Made by a program: the position numbers and the translations under genes. The notes beneath the pieces are model-generated. The model made no database searches and was not told the DNA's origin. It saw only the letters and a list, made by a program, of their open reading frames with translations. This document shows positions 29,061-38,061 of a DNA stretch of 64,000 nucleotides, piece after piece (positions within the stretch are counted from its first letter, which is position 1; every line of letters starts with the position of its first letter). Source of the stretch: Rhodanobacter sp. C03 (GTDB lineage: Bacteria > Pseudomonadota > Gammaproteobacteria > Xanthomonadales > Rhodanobacteraceae); assembly GCF_002001175.1 (NCBI RefSeq), contig NZ_MUNT01000010.1, positions 1-64,000 of the forward strand. Direction: 5' to 3'.

Positions 29061-29881
29061 GACAGCCGGTCCAGCTCGGCGGCCATTTCCACGCCGCGCC
29101 GGGTGGCGGCGGCGACGGCGCGGGCGGTGATGCGCGGCAGGCCATCGGCGCTGAAACTCTCCAGCGCAGCCTGGGTGGTGCCGTTCGGCGAGGTGACGCG
29201 CTGGCGCAGGATGGCGGGATCCTCGCCACCCTCGACCAGCATGCGGCCGGCGCCGAGGCAGGTCTGCGCGGCGAGCGCACGCGCGGTATCGCGCGGCAGG
29301 CCTTGCGCCACGGCAGCGGCTTCCAGTGCCTCGACCAGGGCGAAGAAATACGCCGGGCCGGAGCCGGACAGCGCGGTGACGGTGTCCATCTGTGCCTCGT
29401 CGTCGATCCAGCGGGTGATGCCGGCGGTGTCGAGGATATGTTGTGCCTGCGCCTTCTGCGATGGGCTGACTCGGCTGTTCGCGCACAGGCCGGTGGCGCC
29501 GGCACCGATCAACGCCGGCGTGTTCGGCATGCAGCGCACAATCGGCAGGCCGGCGCCGAACCAGCGCTCCAGTTGATCCAGCCGCACGCCAGCGGCGATC
29601 GAGATCAGCAGCGGCCGATTGCGTTGCAGGGTGTCGCGCAGCTCGGCGTGGATCGCCGGCATGATCTGCGGCTTGACCGCCAACAGGATGACTTCGGCAT
29701 CGGCCGCGGCGAGCCGGTTCTCGGCATAGCAGGCGACGCCGAATTCGCGACCGAGCGCTTGCCGGGCTTCGGCCAGCGGCTCGGCCACGCTGATGGTGGC
29801 CGGCGCTACGCCGGTTTTCAGCAGGCCGCCGATCAGGCTGCGCGCCATGTTGCCGCCGCCGATGAAGGCAAGTCGTGTCAT
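29057..29881 (-). CDS. proC: Pyrroline-5-carboxylate reductase
   Basis: This 274-residue NAD(P)H enzyme performs the last step of proline synthesis. It has the Rossmann motif FIGGGNMARSLIGGL at the N-terminus, the VKPQ segment, and the P5CR signature ALSGSGPAYFFALVEAL with the dimerisation helices after it. The ATG at 29881 was chosen because the open frame continues far upstream without coding character. The yggS gene usually found between pilT and proC is missing; a 363-bp gap is there instead. Confidence 0.96.
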   Translation of the reverse strand: MTRLAFIGGGNMARSLIGGLLKTGVAPATISVAEPLAEARQALGREFGVACYAENRLAAADAEVILLAVKPQIMPAIHAELRDTLQRNRPLLISIAAGVRLDQLERWFGAGLPIVRCMPNTPALIGAGATGLCANSRVSPSQKAQAQHILDTAGITRWIDDEAQMDTVTALSGSGPAYFFALVEALEAAAVAQGLPRDTARALAAQTCLGAGRMLVEGGEDPAILRQRVTSPNGTTQAALESFSADGLPRITARAVAAATRRGVEMAAELDRLS

Positions 29882-30244
29882 GCAGGGTTCCTCATTCGTC
29901 CAGACCGCGTACCTTACCGGAGCCGGTGCAGTTGCGAGGTGGTTTTGCGGGTATGGGTGGTCGTGCAAACGATCGATTGCTGCCGCCGACGACGATGGGG
30001 TGACGGTTTTCCGGGCAGCGCTGCAAACCGGGTCGACAGTTTGTACATCGGCGACGGGAAAGACTGGCCGCACAGCCGGTTGCGCGAGTAGTATCGACGC
30101 GGCTGCAAGGGGAATCGGTTTCGTTCGGATGGCTTGGTGGCGACTGCGCCACGCGCTGCGGCGCAGCATGCCCGCGAACCTCACCGCCTCCTGTTGCGGC
30201 ATCCAATTCATGCCATCCAGGCGATCGGTTGAGGGGAACGACAG
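29882..30244. other. 363-bp intergenic gap between divergent proC and pilT
   Basis: No coding frame with a family match or a good ribosome-binding site was found here, although long open frames exist because of the GC content. The gap must hold the promoters for pilT and proC. No sigma-70 pair with both hexamers and correct spacing stood out. In related genomes a yggS homologue often occupies this place; nothing resembling it is left. Confidence 0.6.
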
Positions 30245-31282
30245 ATGGACATTGCCGAACTGCTTGCTTTCTCGGTGAAGAACAAGGCCTCGGACTTGCA
30301 CTTGTCCGCCGGGCTGCCACCGATGATTCGCGTTGACGGCGACGTGCGCCGCATCAACATTCCCGCGCTTGAGCACAAGCAGGTGCACTCGCTGATCTAC
30401 GACATCATGTCGGACAAGCAGCGGCGCGATTACGAAGAGTTCTACGAGACCGACTTCTCGTTCGAAATCCCCGGCCTGGCGCGTTTCCGCGTCAACGCGT
30501 TCAACCAGAACCGCGGTGCCGGTGCGGTGTTCCGTACCATTCCGTCCGAAGTGCTGACGCTGGAGGATCTGGGCTGCCCGCGCATCTTCAAGGAGCTGAT
30601 CGAGCAGCCGCAGGGCCTGATCCTGGTGACCGGCCCGACCGGTTCGGGCAAGTCGACCACGCTGGCGGCGATGGTCGACCACGTCAACAAGAACGAATAC
30701 GGCCACATGCTCACGATCGAGGATCCGATCGAGTTCGTGCACACCTCGCAGAAGTGCCTGGTCAACCAGCGCGAGGTCCATCGCGATACGCATGGTTTCA
30801 ACGAGGCGCTGCGTTCGGCATTGCGCGAGGATCCGGATTACATCCTGGTCGGCGAGTTGCGCGATCTGGAAACCATCCGCCTGGCGCTGACCGCGGCGGA
30901 AACCGGCCACCTGGTCTTTGCCACGGTGCATACCAGCTCGGCGGCGAAGACGATCGACCGCATCATCGACGTGTTCCCCGCCGGTGAGAAGCCGATGGTG
31001 CGCTCGATGCTGTCCGAATCGTTGCGCGCGGTGATCTCGCAGTCGCTGCTGAAGAAGGTCGGCGGTGGCCGTATCGCGGCGCATGAGATCATGGTCGGCA
31101 TCCCGGCGATCCGCAACCTGATCCGCGAGGACAAGGTGGCGCAGATGTATTCGTCGATCCAGACCGGTCAGCAGTTCGGCATGCAGACGCTGGACCAGTG
31201 TCTGCAGGATCTGGTCAAGCGCGGTCTGGTGACGCGTCAGCAGGCTTCCAGTTACGCCAAGAACAAAGACAGCTTCAAGTAA
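30245..31282 (+). CDS. pilT: Type IV pilus retraction ATPase PilT
   Basis: This 345-residue hexameric ATPase drives pilus retraction and twitching motility from the cytoplasmic side of the pilus machine. It has an N-terminal PAS-like domain, Walker A GPTGSGKST near residue 130, the Asp and His boxes (MLTIEDPIEFVH, TVHTSSAAKTIDR) and the PilT-specific C-terminal AIRNLIRE motif. The ribosome-binding site is GAGGGGAA. It lies 99 bp before pilU. Its activity is controlled by the Pil-Chp system encoded in this window. Confidence 0.98.
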   Translation: MDIAELLAFSVKNKASDLHLSAGLPPMIRVDGDVRRINIPALEHKQVHSLIYDIMSDKQRRDYEEFYETDFSFEIPGLARFRVNAFNQNRGAGAVFRTIPSEVLTLEDLGCPRIFKELIEQPQGLILVTGPTGSGKSTTLAAMVDHVNKNEYGHMLTIEDPIEFVHTSQKCLVNQREVHRDTHGFNEALRSALREDPDYILVGELRDLETIRLALTAAETGHLVFATVHTSSAAKTIDRIIDVFPAGEKPMVRSMLSESLRAVISQSLLKKVGGGRIAAHEIMVGIPAIRNLIREDKVAQMYSSIQTGQQFGMQTLDQCLQDLVKRGLVTRQQASSYAKNKDSFK

Positions 31283-31381
31283 AACCCGGAAGCGCGAAGC
31301 GGGACACGATCGGCAACTGCCAGTCCTGCGCCTGCTCTACGCTTCCAGTACCCCGTTCCCTGTCTCCGGAGGAGGCCCGCC

Positions 31382-32554
31382 ATGAGCGATTTTGATTTCA
31401 CCTCGTTCCTCAAATTGATGGTGCACAAGAAGGCCTCGGACCTGTTCATCACGGCCGGCGTGGCACCCTCGATGAAGGTGCAGGGCCGCATCGTGCCGAT
31501 CACCCAGAGTCCGCTCAGCGTGCAGCAGTCGCGCGACATGGTGCTCAACGTGATGACGCCGGGGCAGCGCGAAGAGTTCGAGAAGACCCACGAATGCCAG
31601 TTCGCGATCTCGGCGCAGGGCGTTGGCCGCTTCCGTGTGTCGTGCTTCTACCAGCGCAACTGCGTCGGCATGGTGCTGCGCCGGATCGATTCGAAGATTC
31701 CGACCACCGAGGAACTGAACCTGCCGCCGGTGATCAAGCAGCTGGCGATGACCAAGCGCGGCATCATCATTTTCGTCGGTGCCACCGGCTCGGGTAAATC
31801 GACTTCGCTGGCGGCGATGGTGGGCTATCGCAACCTGAATTCGACCGGTCACATCATCACGATCGAGGATCCGATCGAGTACGTGCACAAGCACGAGGGC
31901 TGCATCATCACCCAGCGCGAAGTCGGCATCGATACCGACAGCTGGGAAAATGCGCTGAAGAACACGCTGCGCCAGGCGCCGGACGTGATCATGATCGGCG
32001 AGGTGCGCACACGCGAGGGCATGGACCACGCGATCGCCTTCGCCGAAACCGGTCACCTGGTGCTGTGCACGCTGCACGCGAACAACGCCAACCAGGCGAT
32101 GGATCGCATCCTGCATTTCTTCCCGGAAGATCGGCGCGAGCAGCTGCTGATGGATTTGTCGTTGAACCTGAAAGGCATCGTGGCGCAGATGCTGATCCCC
32201 ACGCCCGACGGCAAGGCGCGCCGGGTCGCGGTGGAAGTGCTGCTGGGTACGCCGCTGGCGCAGGATTACATCCGCCAGGGCGAGATCCACAAGCTCAAGG
32301 AATTGATGAAGGAGTCCACCTTGCTCGGCATGAAGACGTTCGATCAGAGTCTGGTCGAGCTGTATCACGCCGGCGAGATCTCCTACGAGGACGCGCTGCG
32401 TCACGCCGACAGCTCCAACGAGGTGCGTCTGCGCATCAAGCTGGCACAGGGCGGCGATGCGCATACGCTGTCGCAGGGACTGGATGGGGTGGAGCTGGAG
32501 GAAGACCGCGATGCGCAGAACTTCGGCGGCGGCAACCATCTGCTGAATCGCTGA
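31382..32554 (+). CDS. pilU: PilT-dependent retraction ATPase PilU
   Basis: This 390-residue paralogue of PilT assists retraction under load. It has Walker A GATGSGKSTSLAAMVGYR, Walker B and Asp box (ITIEDPIEYVHKH), His box LCTLHANNANQAMDRI, and a longer C-terminal tail than PilT, typical of PilU. The AIRNLIRE motif is absent. A strong GGAGGAGG ribosome-binding site precedes the ATG. A palindromic terminator follows the stop codon. Confidence 0.97.
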   Translation: MSDFDFTSFLKLMVHKKASDLFITAGVAPSMKVQGRIVPITQSPLSVQQSRDMVLNVMTPGQREEFEKTHECQFAISAQGVGRFRVSCFYQRNCVGMVLRRIDSKIPTTEELNLPPVIKQLAMTKRGIIIFVGATGSGKSTSLAAMVGYRNLNSTGHIITIEDPIEYVHKHEGCIITQREVGIDTDSWENALKNTLRQAPDVIMIGEVRTREGMDHAIAFAETGHLVLCTLHANNANQAMDRILHFFPEDRREQLLMDLSLNLKGIVAQMLIPTPDGKARRVAVEVLLGTPLAQDYIRQGEIHKLKELMKESTLLGMKTFDQSLVELYHAGEISYEDALRHADSSNEVRLRIKLAQGGDAHTLSQGLDGVELEEDRDAQNFGGGNHLLNR

Positions 32555-32573
32555 GCGTCATCGCAACAATGGA

Positions 32574-32607
32574 AATGAAGAAGGAGCCCGCGGGCTCCTT
32601 CTTCATT
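32574..32607. terminator. Perfect palindromic terminator after pilU
   Basis: A 34-bp perfect palindrome (17-bp arms, AATGAAGAAGGAGCCCG and its complement, no spacer) lies between the convergent pilU and BON genes. The A/T-rich ends make it usable in both directions. Confidence 0.85.
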
Positions 32608-32627
32608 TCTGCAGATCCGTCGCGGAC

Positions 32628-32999
32628 TTACTGTGCTGGCGTGGCGCTGACGGCCAGGCCGCTGGCATCGACGCCCTTGACGCCCTTGACCTGCTTGGCC
32701 ACGCGCTCGGCATGCATCTTTTCCTTGGCGCTGGCGACATTGCCGGTCAGGGTGACCATGCCATCGCTGGTCGAGACCGAAATATCCGTGGCCTGGATGC
32801 CCTTGGTGGTGCCGAATTCGGATTTCACCTTGGTGGTGATCCAGGCATCGGCGGCCTTGTCCGGTACGGTCTGGTTGTCGGACGACTTCTGCATCGAGCC
32901 GGCGTCCTGCGCAGCAACCTGGGCAAACGGTGCCGCCGCAAAGGCGACCATCAAGCCGGTGGCGAACAAGCTGTTGCGGATCATCGAATGGGTACGCAT
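32628..32999 (-). CDS. Periplasmic BON-domain protein
   Basis: This 123-residue protein has a signal peptide (hydrophobic core about residues 8-30, cleavage near VAAQ-DAG) and one BON domain: DAWITTKVKSEFGTTKGIQATDISVSTSDGMVTLTGNVASAKEKMHAER. BON domains, as in OsmY, bind phospholipid surfaces and are often made under envelope or osmotic stress. AGGAGA lies seven bases before the ATG. It appears to be a single gene, convergent with pilU. Confidence 0.9.
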   Translation of the reverse strand: MRTHSMIRNSLFATGLMVAFAAAPFAQVAAQDAGSMQKSSDNQTVPDKAADAWITTKVKSEFGTTKGIQATDISVSTSDGMVTLTGNVASAKEKMHAERVAKQVKGVKGVDASGLAVSATPAQ

Positions 33000-33207
33000 G
33001 GCAATCTCCTGACAGGGGTGGGGTTGGTCGGCGACGGTGGTCGTGGCTGCCGACTTCCGTGATCCATCGCAACAGCCATCCCGTGAATATCGCGTGGCGG
33101 TGGCAGGGTTTGATTCAGCAGACGATTACGGATGCGAAAGGCGTGTCATGAAGATGTTGGCTGGATGTTCGGCCAGGCTGTGGTCAGGTACGAAGTGATC
33201 ACGCATG

Positions 33208-33240
33208 AAACCCCCGGGGCGCCGTAGCACCCCGGTTTTC
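33208..33240 (-). terminator. Terminator-like hairpin after the 595-residue lipoprotein gene
   Basis: A CCGGGG / CCCCGG stem with a 10-nt loop lies about 25 bp past the minus-strand stop. It is followed on that strand by GGGGGTTT and has TTTT on the other side. Confidence 0.6.
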
Positions 33241-33261
33241 GGTGACTGCCGCCGTAGCGGA

Positions 33262-35049
33262 TTACTTCAGGGTGGTCTGGGTGCTGAACACCATGCCGTC
33301 ATGGTCGACGTGCATTTCGGCATCGATGCTGTCGACCCGTTCGGCCTGAGCCTTCATCGCGGCGAATTGCGCCTTCGATCGCGCGGCGTTGGCGGCCGCC
33401 TGCGTGGCGTCATCCGCGCTGTCGCTGTCGATCGACGGCTCGTCGCTCTTGCTGAGTGCGGCGGTGGCGGCAGACAGGCTGTCGACCTTCTGCTCCATCA
33501 GCTGCAGCCAGTTCAGGTACATCGCGCCACTCAGGTGCATGCGGGTCATGCCGCCGGCATCGCCGGTGGGATCCTTGAGCGTGTCGCCGAGCTTGGCGTC
33601 CTCGCCGGCACCGATGCCCAGCGCGAGCGCCTTGTCGCCGAGAGCGATCCAGGCCGGCTGACCCAGGATGCTGGTCATGTCCTTCGGCAGCGGCAGCGGT
33701 CCGCCACCGCTGACGGGTTTCAACTGCGCCAGCGCGGGCACCATCATCTGGCCCATCGCGAGCAGGCCGGCGGGATTGTTGCTGCCGAGCACGATGCGGC
33801 CACTGAAGCTCGGCAGGCTGGCGTTCTGACCGGGCACCAGGGTGTCCAGCGCGATGCGCAGGCCGAGCATGTCGCCGAACGGCGGGATCGCCGCCTTCTG
33901 CATGGCTGGGCCGAGTTTGGCAAAACTGTCGTTGAGATCGTTCAATGCCGGACAGGTGAATGGCTTGGCGGTCACCGCATCGGCCTGGGCCGACCAGAAT
34001 GTGCGCAGCTGCGCGACCGGCAGCGCGAGCGTCAGATCAAACGGCGCGGTGCCGGCACGGCCCAGTCCGGGCAGTTCCACCTTGAGGCCGGCGAAGGCCT
34101 TGCTGATGTCATCGGCCAGCGCCACGTCGAACCGTGCGTCCTGGTGCTTCGCGTCGAGCCGGATATAGCCGAAGCTCAATGACGGCACGCGGGCGGCGAT
34201 ACGGGCAGCGTCGGTCGCACAGCTCGGTGAGGTCTGCAGCTGGTTGGCGACGGGTTCACCGGTCTTGGCGGATTCGGCTTCGGCATGCGCCTTGAGGATT
34301 GCGCCGAGCAACGGGTCCTTGCCGCCGAGTGCCAGCGGCAAGGCACGGGTCAGATCCAGATCGCCGACGACCCATTGCTGATAGCCCTTGGCCTTGGCCA
34401 GCGTGGTCAGACGGCCATCGTCCAACAGATTCTTCTGTGGCCGATCCAAGCCAAGCGCCTGGCGCAACATGGCAGGCGCTGCATCGGCCGGCAGCAGTGC
34501 AGCCACGGCCTGTTTGCCAACCGTGGCCAGGATCACCTCGGTGCCCGACGCGGTGAAGACATACTTGCGGTAGCTCTGCGTGCCCAGATTGACGACATCG
34601 AGCTTCTTGCCATAGGCAGTTTCCAGCCGGCCGACGAAGCCCTCGAACGCCTTCGGGTCGCTCAGTTCGAAACGCATGACCGGCGCCAGGCCAAGGCCGT
34701 AGAGCGCCGAGTAGCCTTTGAGGTTGAAGCCGGCGCCGTCGGCGAAGCTCTCGACCGTCTTGCCGTTGAACTCCGCACTCAACGCGCGCAGCAGGCGCGC
34801 GCCGTCGGGATCCTTCAGCGCCATGCGATCGGCGGCGGCATTGATCTGGGCCAGCTGCGAGGGCAGCTGCGCGTCGGCCTGGGCAAGCAGGGCCTTGCGG
34901 GTGTCGTCATCCAGTACCTGCAGATTGGCCACCACGTACGGCGTGTCCGCCGGTACGAAGGCCAGTGGTGCATCCTTGTCCTTGTGCCCACAGGCAACCA
35001 GCATGACGCCGGCAAAGCCCAGCGCGATGAATCGCATCGTCGATCGCAT
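33262..35049 (-). CDS. Large lipoprotein of unknown function
   Basis: This 595-residue protein has a lipoprotein signal peptide with lipobox LVAC (Cys20), so it is anchored in the periplasm or outer membrane. The next motif is FVPADTPYVVANLQVL, the opening of an uncharacterised family of proteobacterial lipoproteins. I recognise no catalytic domain. The body is mostly alternating helix and strand, and the last 80 residues are Ala/Asp/Ser-rich and helical before a final DAEMHVDHDGMVFSTQTTLK. It stands alone between the BON gene and pyrB. The function is unknown. Confidence 0.8.
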   Translation of the reverse strand: MRSTMRFIALGFAGVMLVACGHKDKDAPLAFVPADTPYVVANLQVLDDDTRKALLAQADAQLPSQLAQINAAADRMALKDPDGARLLRALSAEFNGKTVESFADGAGFNLKGYSALYGLGLAPVMRFELSDPKAFEGFVGRLETAYGKKLDVVNLGTQSYRKYVFTASGTEVILATVGKQAVAALLPADAAPAMLRQALGLDRPQKNLLDDGRLTTLAKAKGYQQWVVGDLDLTRALPLALGGKDPLLGAILKAHAEAESAKTGEPVANQLQTSPSCATDAARIAARVPSLSFGYIRLDAKHQDARFDVALADDISKAFAGLKVELPGLGRAGTAPFDLTLALPVAQLRTFWSAQADAVTAKPFTCPALNDLNDSFAKLGPAMQKAAIPPFGDMLGLRIALDTLVPGQNASLPSFSGRIVLGSNNPAGLLAMGQMMVPALAQLKPVSGGGPLPLPKDMTSILGQPAWIALGDKALALGIGAGEDAKLGDTLKDPTGDAGGMTRMHLSGAMYLNWLQLMEQKVDSLSAATAALSKSDEPSIDSDSADDATQAAANAARSKAQFAAMKAQAERVDSIDAEMHVDHDGMVFSTQTTLK

Positions 35050-35163
35050 GTAGATCCCCGGAGGTGATGGATGTTGCGCGGATATTATGCCCGCTTTGGC
35101 GCATTGCCGCAGTGCGTCAATTGTCGCCCGGCGCTGCGGGATCCGGGGATCGCACTTGGGGTA

Positions 35164-36090
35164 TCAACGGGCCAGCACTTCGTTCAGCACGGCCATGCGC
35201 ACGAACACGCCGTTGCCGACCTGTTCGAGGATGCGTGACTGCGCACCGTCGGCTACATCCGGGGCGATCTCGATGCCGCGGTTGATCGGCCCCGGGTGCA
35301 TCACCAGGCAGCCCTTCGCGGCACGTGCCAGGCGGCGCTGGTCCAGCCCGTAACGGGTGAAGTAGGCCGCTTCGTCCGGCAGGTCGATCGAGGCCATGCG
35401 CTCCTTCTGCAGGCGCAGCGTGATCACCGCATCGGCACCTTCGATCGCCGCATCGAAGTCGTCGTAGTGCCGGCAATGCGGGAATTCCTCTGCTGTCGGC
35501 ATCAAGGCGGCCGGGCCGCACAGGCGGATCTGCTTCACGCCGAGGGTGGTGAATGCATGGACGTCCGAACGCGCCACGCGCGAATGCTTGATGTCGCCGC
35601 AGATCACCACCGTGAGATTCTCGAAATCCGGCCGGTGCTGGCGGATCGTCAGCGCATCGAGCAGGCCCTGGGTCGGATGTGCACGGTTGCCGTCGCCGGC
35701 ATTGATCACCGACACGCCGCTCATCGCGTGGCGGACCAGCTCGTCCGGCGTGCCCGAGTGCTTGTGGCGCACGATGATCGCGTCCAGATGCATCGCTTCG
35801 AGCGTGTGCAGCGTGTCGAACAACTCCTCGCCCTTGCTGGTGGATGACAGGCCAAGGTCGAAGTTGACCACGTCCGCGCCGAGTCGCCGGGCCGCCAGCT
35901 CGAACGAGGTGCGGGTGCGCGTGGATGGCTCGAAGAACAGGTTCAACACGGTGCGTCCGGCCAGTACATCGAGCTTGCGGGTGCCATGTGCGCAGGCATC
36001 GCGCAACGCCTCGGCGCGGTCGAGCAGGCGCTCGATCGTTTCGCGCGGAAGATGTTCCAGGGTGGTCAGGTGGCGCAGGCGAGGGCTCAT
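35164..36090 (-). CDS. pyrB: Aspartate carbamoyltransferase catalytic chain
   Basis: This 308-residue enzyme joins carbamoyl phosphate to aspartate in pyrimidine synthesis. The carbamoyl-phosphate site is FFEPSTRTRTSFE near residues 53-65, and the aspartate site follows (HPTQGLLDALTIRQH, with VMHPGPINRG near the end). No pyrI regulatory chain or pyrR lies next to it. It is 32 bp downstream of ruvX in a run with yqgE, tonB and gshB, an order conserved in gammaproteobacteria. Confidence 0.97.
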   Translation of the reverse strand: MSPRLRHLTTLEHLPRETIERLLDRAEALRDACAHGTRKLDVLAGRTVLNLFFEPSTRTRTSFELAARRLGADVVNFDLGLSSTSKGEELFDTLHTLEAMHLDAIIVRHKHSGTPDELVRHAMSGVSVINAGDGNRAHPTQGLLDALTIRQHRPDFENLTVVICGDIKHSRVARSDVHAFTTLGVKQIRLCGPAALMPTAEEFPHCRHYDDFDAAIEGADAVITLRLQKERMASIDLPDEAAYFTRYGLDQRRLARAAKGCLVMHPGPINRGIEIAPDVADGAQSRILEQVGNGVFVRMAVLNEVLAR

Positions 36091-36122
36091 GGCGGCAGGT
36101 CTGAGGATGGCGAAGGGAAGGG

Positions 36123-36572
36123 TCAGTGATCGGCGGTATCAGCGGGCAGCGAATCGGCCCCACCCAGCCAGCGTTCCACGATGATCGCGGCGGCCTCGGC
36201 GTCGATCGTCACCGCGTCGCGGCGGCGCTTGAGGCCGGCGGCGCGGGCGGCGGCAAACCGCTGGGCGGCTTCCTGCGAACTGTGGCGTTCATCGACCAGC
36301 ACGACCGGCAGGCCGTAACGCTGCTGCAACTGTGCGGCAAAGCGGCGGGCGTGGCGACTGGCGGCCTGTTCGCCGCCATCGAGCGCCAGCGGCAGGCCGA
36401 CGATCAAGGTGTCCGGCAGCCATTCCTTGCGCAGACCATCGAGCTGCTGCCAGTCCGGCTCACCATCCTTTACCGCCACGGTGGTCAACCCGCGCGCGCT
36501 GGCAGTGAATGCATTGCCGATGGCCACGCCGGTCAGGCGGCTGCCGACATCGAAGCCGAGCACACAACTCAT
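36123..36572 (-). CDS. ruvX: Holliday-junction resolvase-like YqgF/RuvX
   Basis: This 149-residue RNase H-fold nuclease starts VLGFDVGSRLTGVAIGN, with the first acidic active-site residue, and later has VVLVDERHSSQEA and DAEAAAIIVERWL with the others. YqgF is linked to 16S rRNA 5'-end maturation and can act on branched DNA. Its ATG overlaps the yqgE stop as ATGA. The yqgE-ruvX pair is widely conserved. Confidence 0.95.
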   Translation of the reverse strand: MSCVLGFDVGSRLTGVAIGNAFTASARGLTTVAVKDGEPDWQQLDGLRKEWLPDTLIVGLPLALDGGEQAASRHARRFAAQLQQRYGLPVVLVDERHSSQEAAQRFAAARAAGLKRRRDAVTIDAEAAAIIVERWLGGADSLPADTADH

Positions 36573-37138
36573 GCGTGGCCCGCATAGCCGGACAACTGGC
36601 GCGGGTCGATCCCGACCAGTCCGGCAGCGGCGCTCCAGCGATCCTCCAGTGGGGTGTCGAACACTACGCGACCGCAGGCCTCGGCGGTGAGCCACGCGTT
36701 CGCCATCAGTTCCTGTTCCAGCTGACCAGCATCCCAGCCGGCGTAGCCGAGCACCATGATGGCCTGGCGCGGGCCTTCGCCGGCGGCCATCGCGACCAGG
36801 ATGTCGCGCGAGGTGGTGACCGACCAGTCGGGATTGATGCTGTAGCTGGACTCCCAGTCGCCGGGTTCGCTGTGCAGCACGAAGCCGCGCTCCTGCTGCA
36901 CCGGGCCGCCGATCAGCACCGCGGCGTCGGCCAGTTCGCTGTCCATGCATTCGAGCCGCATCTGCGCCAGCACGTCACCGAACCGGTATTCGGACAGCTG
37001 GTTTACCAGCAGGCCGACCGCACCACCTTCGTCGTGTTGGCATAACAGGGCCACGCCACGGGAGAACGGTGGATCGGCCAGGCCCGGCATGGCAATCAGG
37101 AAGTGACCGGTGAGGGTGGTCGATGCAGTCGTGCTCAT
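36569..37138 (-). CDS. yqgE: YqgE/AlgH family protein
   Basis: This 189-residue protein shows the UPF0301 pattern: HFLIAMPGLADPPFSRGVALLCQHDEGGAVGLLVNQ at the N-terminus, then VLIGGPVQQERGFVLH and VLGYAGWDAGQLEQEL. The fold is known, but the biochemical role is not; in Pseudomonas AlgH affects alginate and other regulation. It lies between tonB and ruvX and overlaps ruvX by 4 nt. Confidence 0.95.
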   Translation of the reverse strand: MSTTASTTLTGHFLIAMPGLADPPFSRGVALLCQHDEGGAVGLLVNQLSEYRFGDVLAQMRLECMDSELADAAVLIGGPVQQERGFVLHSEPGDWESSYSINPDWSVTTSRDILVAMAAGEGPRQAIMVLGYAGWDAGQLEQELMANAWLTAEACGRVVFDTPLEDRWSAAAGLVGIDPRQLSGYAGHA

Positions 37139-37194
37139 GCGGCCATTGTAAGCCGAGCGGCCCCAAGTCGCGCGAAACGCAGGTGAGGACGGGA

Positions 37195-38061
37195 CTATTT
37201 GTTGCGCAGCACATCGCCGGGCAGGAATTGCCAGGTGCGGGTGATGTACAGCTCGTCGACATGGGTATCTGTCGGCAACGGGGGGAACGGCGCGGCCAGC
37301 CGTACGATGCGTTCGGCGGCCGCATCCAGCAGTGGCTGGCCGGAGCTCTTGATGATCGTGATGTTCTTGATGCCGCCGTCGCGGTTGAGTCCGACGGTGA
37401 GCAGCAGATCGCCATACAACTTGCGCTCGCGTGCTTCGGCGGGATAGTTGAGGTTGCCGATCCGCTGCACCCGGTCCGACCAGCCGCGCATGTAGCTGGC
37501 GTAGACGTATTCCTTGGTGTTCGCCGAGATGAATTTCTTCTTCGGCCGCTTGGCCAGCGCCTCGGTCTGCTGGCGCAACTCGGCCGCGAGCTGGGCGATC
37601 GCCTGCTGGCGCTTCAGCTCGGCCGCGGTCGGGGTCGGCTCCTCGGGGTCGACCTGGGTCTGCGCGGTATCGCTGGAAACAGTGAGGTCGGTAGCGCCCG
37701 TGGTGGTGACCATCCGCGTCGGTGTGGCCTCGCGCGGCTGTGGCGTAGCGGCCTCGACCGGTTGCGCGGCGGTGCCAGGGTCCGGCTTGGGCAGCGCGCC
37801 GGAGAACATCTGCGACGGCCGCGCGGCGCGGTCACTCTGGCCGCCGCCGCTGTTGTTGGCCTGGGCCAGGAAATCCGCCTTGTCCGGTGCCTGCTGGTTC
37901 GCCACGTTGACCAGGGTCACGTCCAGCGTCGGCAGGCTGGGGCTGGGTTTCACGAAGTGGAATGTGATGCCGAGCAACAGCACGCCATGCAGCAGCAAAG
38001 AGAACAGCAAGGTGGCGCCGATCGGGTCCGGCGCACTGGAAACGGTTGCAGGGGTACTCAC
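37195..38061 (-). CDS. tonB: TonB-like energy transducer
   Basis: This 288-residue protein has a short cytoplasmic start, one membrane helix (about residues 15-37), a Pro/Ala/Thr-rich periplasmic linker and a C-terminal TonB domain (YPAEARERKLYGDLLLTVGLNRDGGIKNITIIKSSGQPLLDAAAERIVR). It passes proton-motive force to outer-membrane receptors. The linker lacks the long EPKP runs of E. coli TonB. The start is a GTG overlapping the gshB stop. No exbB or exbD lies nearby. Its place between gshB and yqgE matches tonB3 of Pseudomonas, which is tied to twitching motility. Confidence 0.9.
   Translation of the reverse strand: MSTPATVSSAPDPIGATLLFSLLLHGVLLLGITFHFVKPSPSLPTLDVTLVNVANQQAPDKADFLAQANNSGGGQSDRAARPSQMFSGALPKPDPGTAAQPVEAATPQPREATPTRMVTTTGATDLTVSSDTAQTQVDPEEPTPTAAELKRQQAIAQLAAELRQQTEALAKRPKKKFISANTKEYVYASYMRGWSDRVQRIGNLNYPAEARERKLYGDLLLTVGLNRDGGIKNITIIKSSGQPLLDAAAERIVRLAAPFPPLPTDTHVDELYITRTWQFLPGDVLRNK

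Noticed and set aside
26427-29576. A 1049-codon plus-strand frame across the M13 peptidase, yggT and proC genes
   Set aside because: It is antisense to three recognised genes and rich in Gln, Arg, His and Val in the manner of GC-driven shadow frames.
29057-31084. A longer proC protein of 675 codons
   Set aside because: The frame runs through the intergenic gap and antisense to pilT. The ATG at 29881 gives the exact proC N-terminus.
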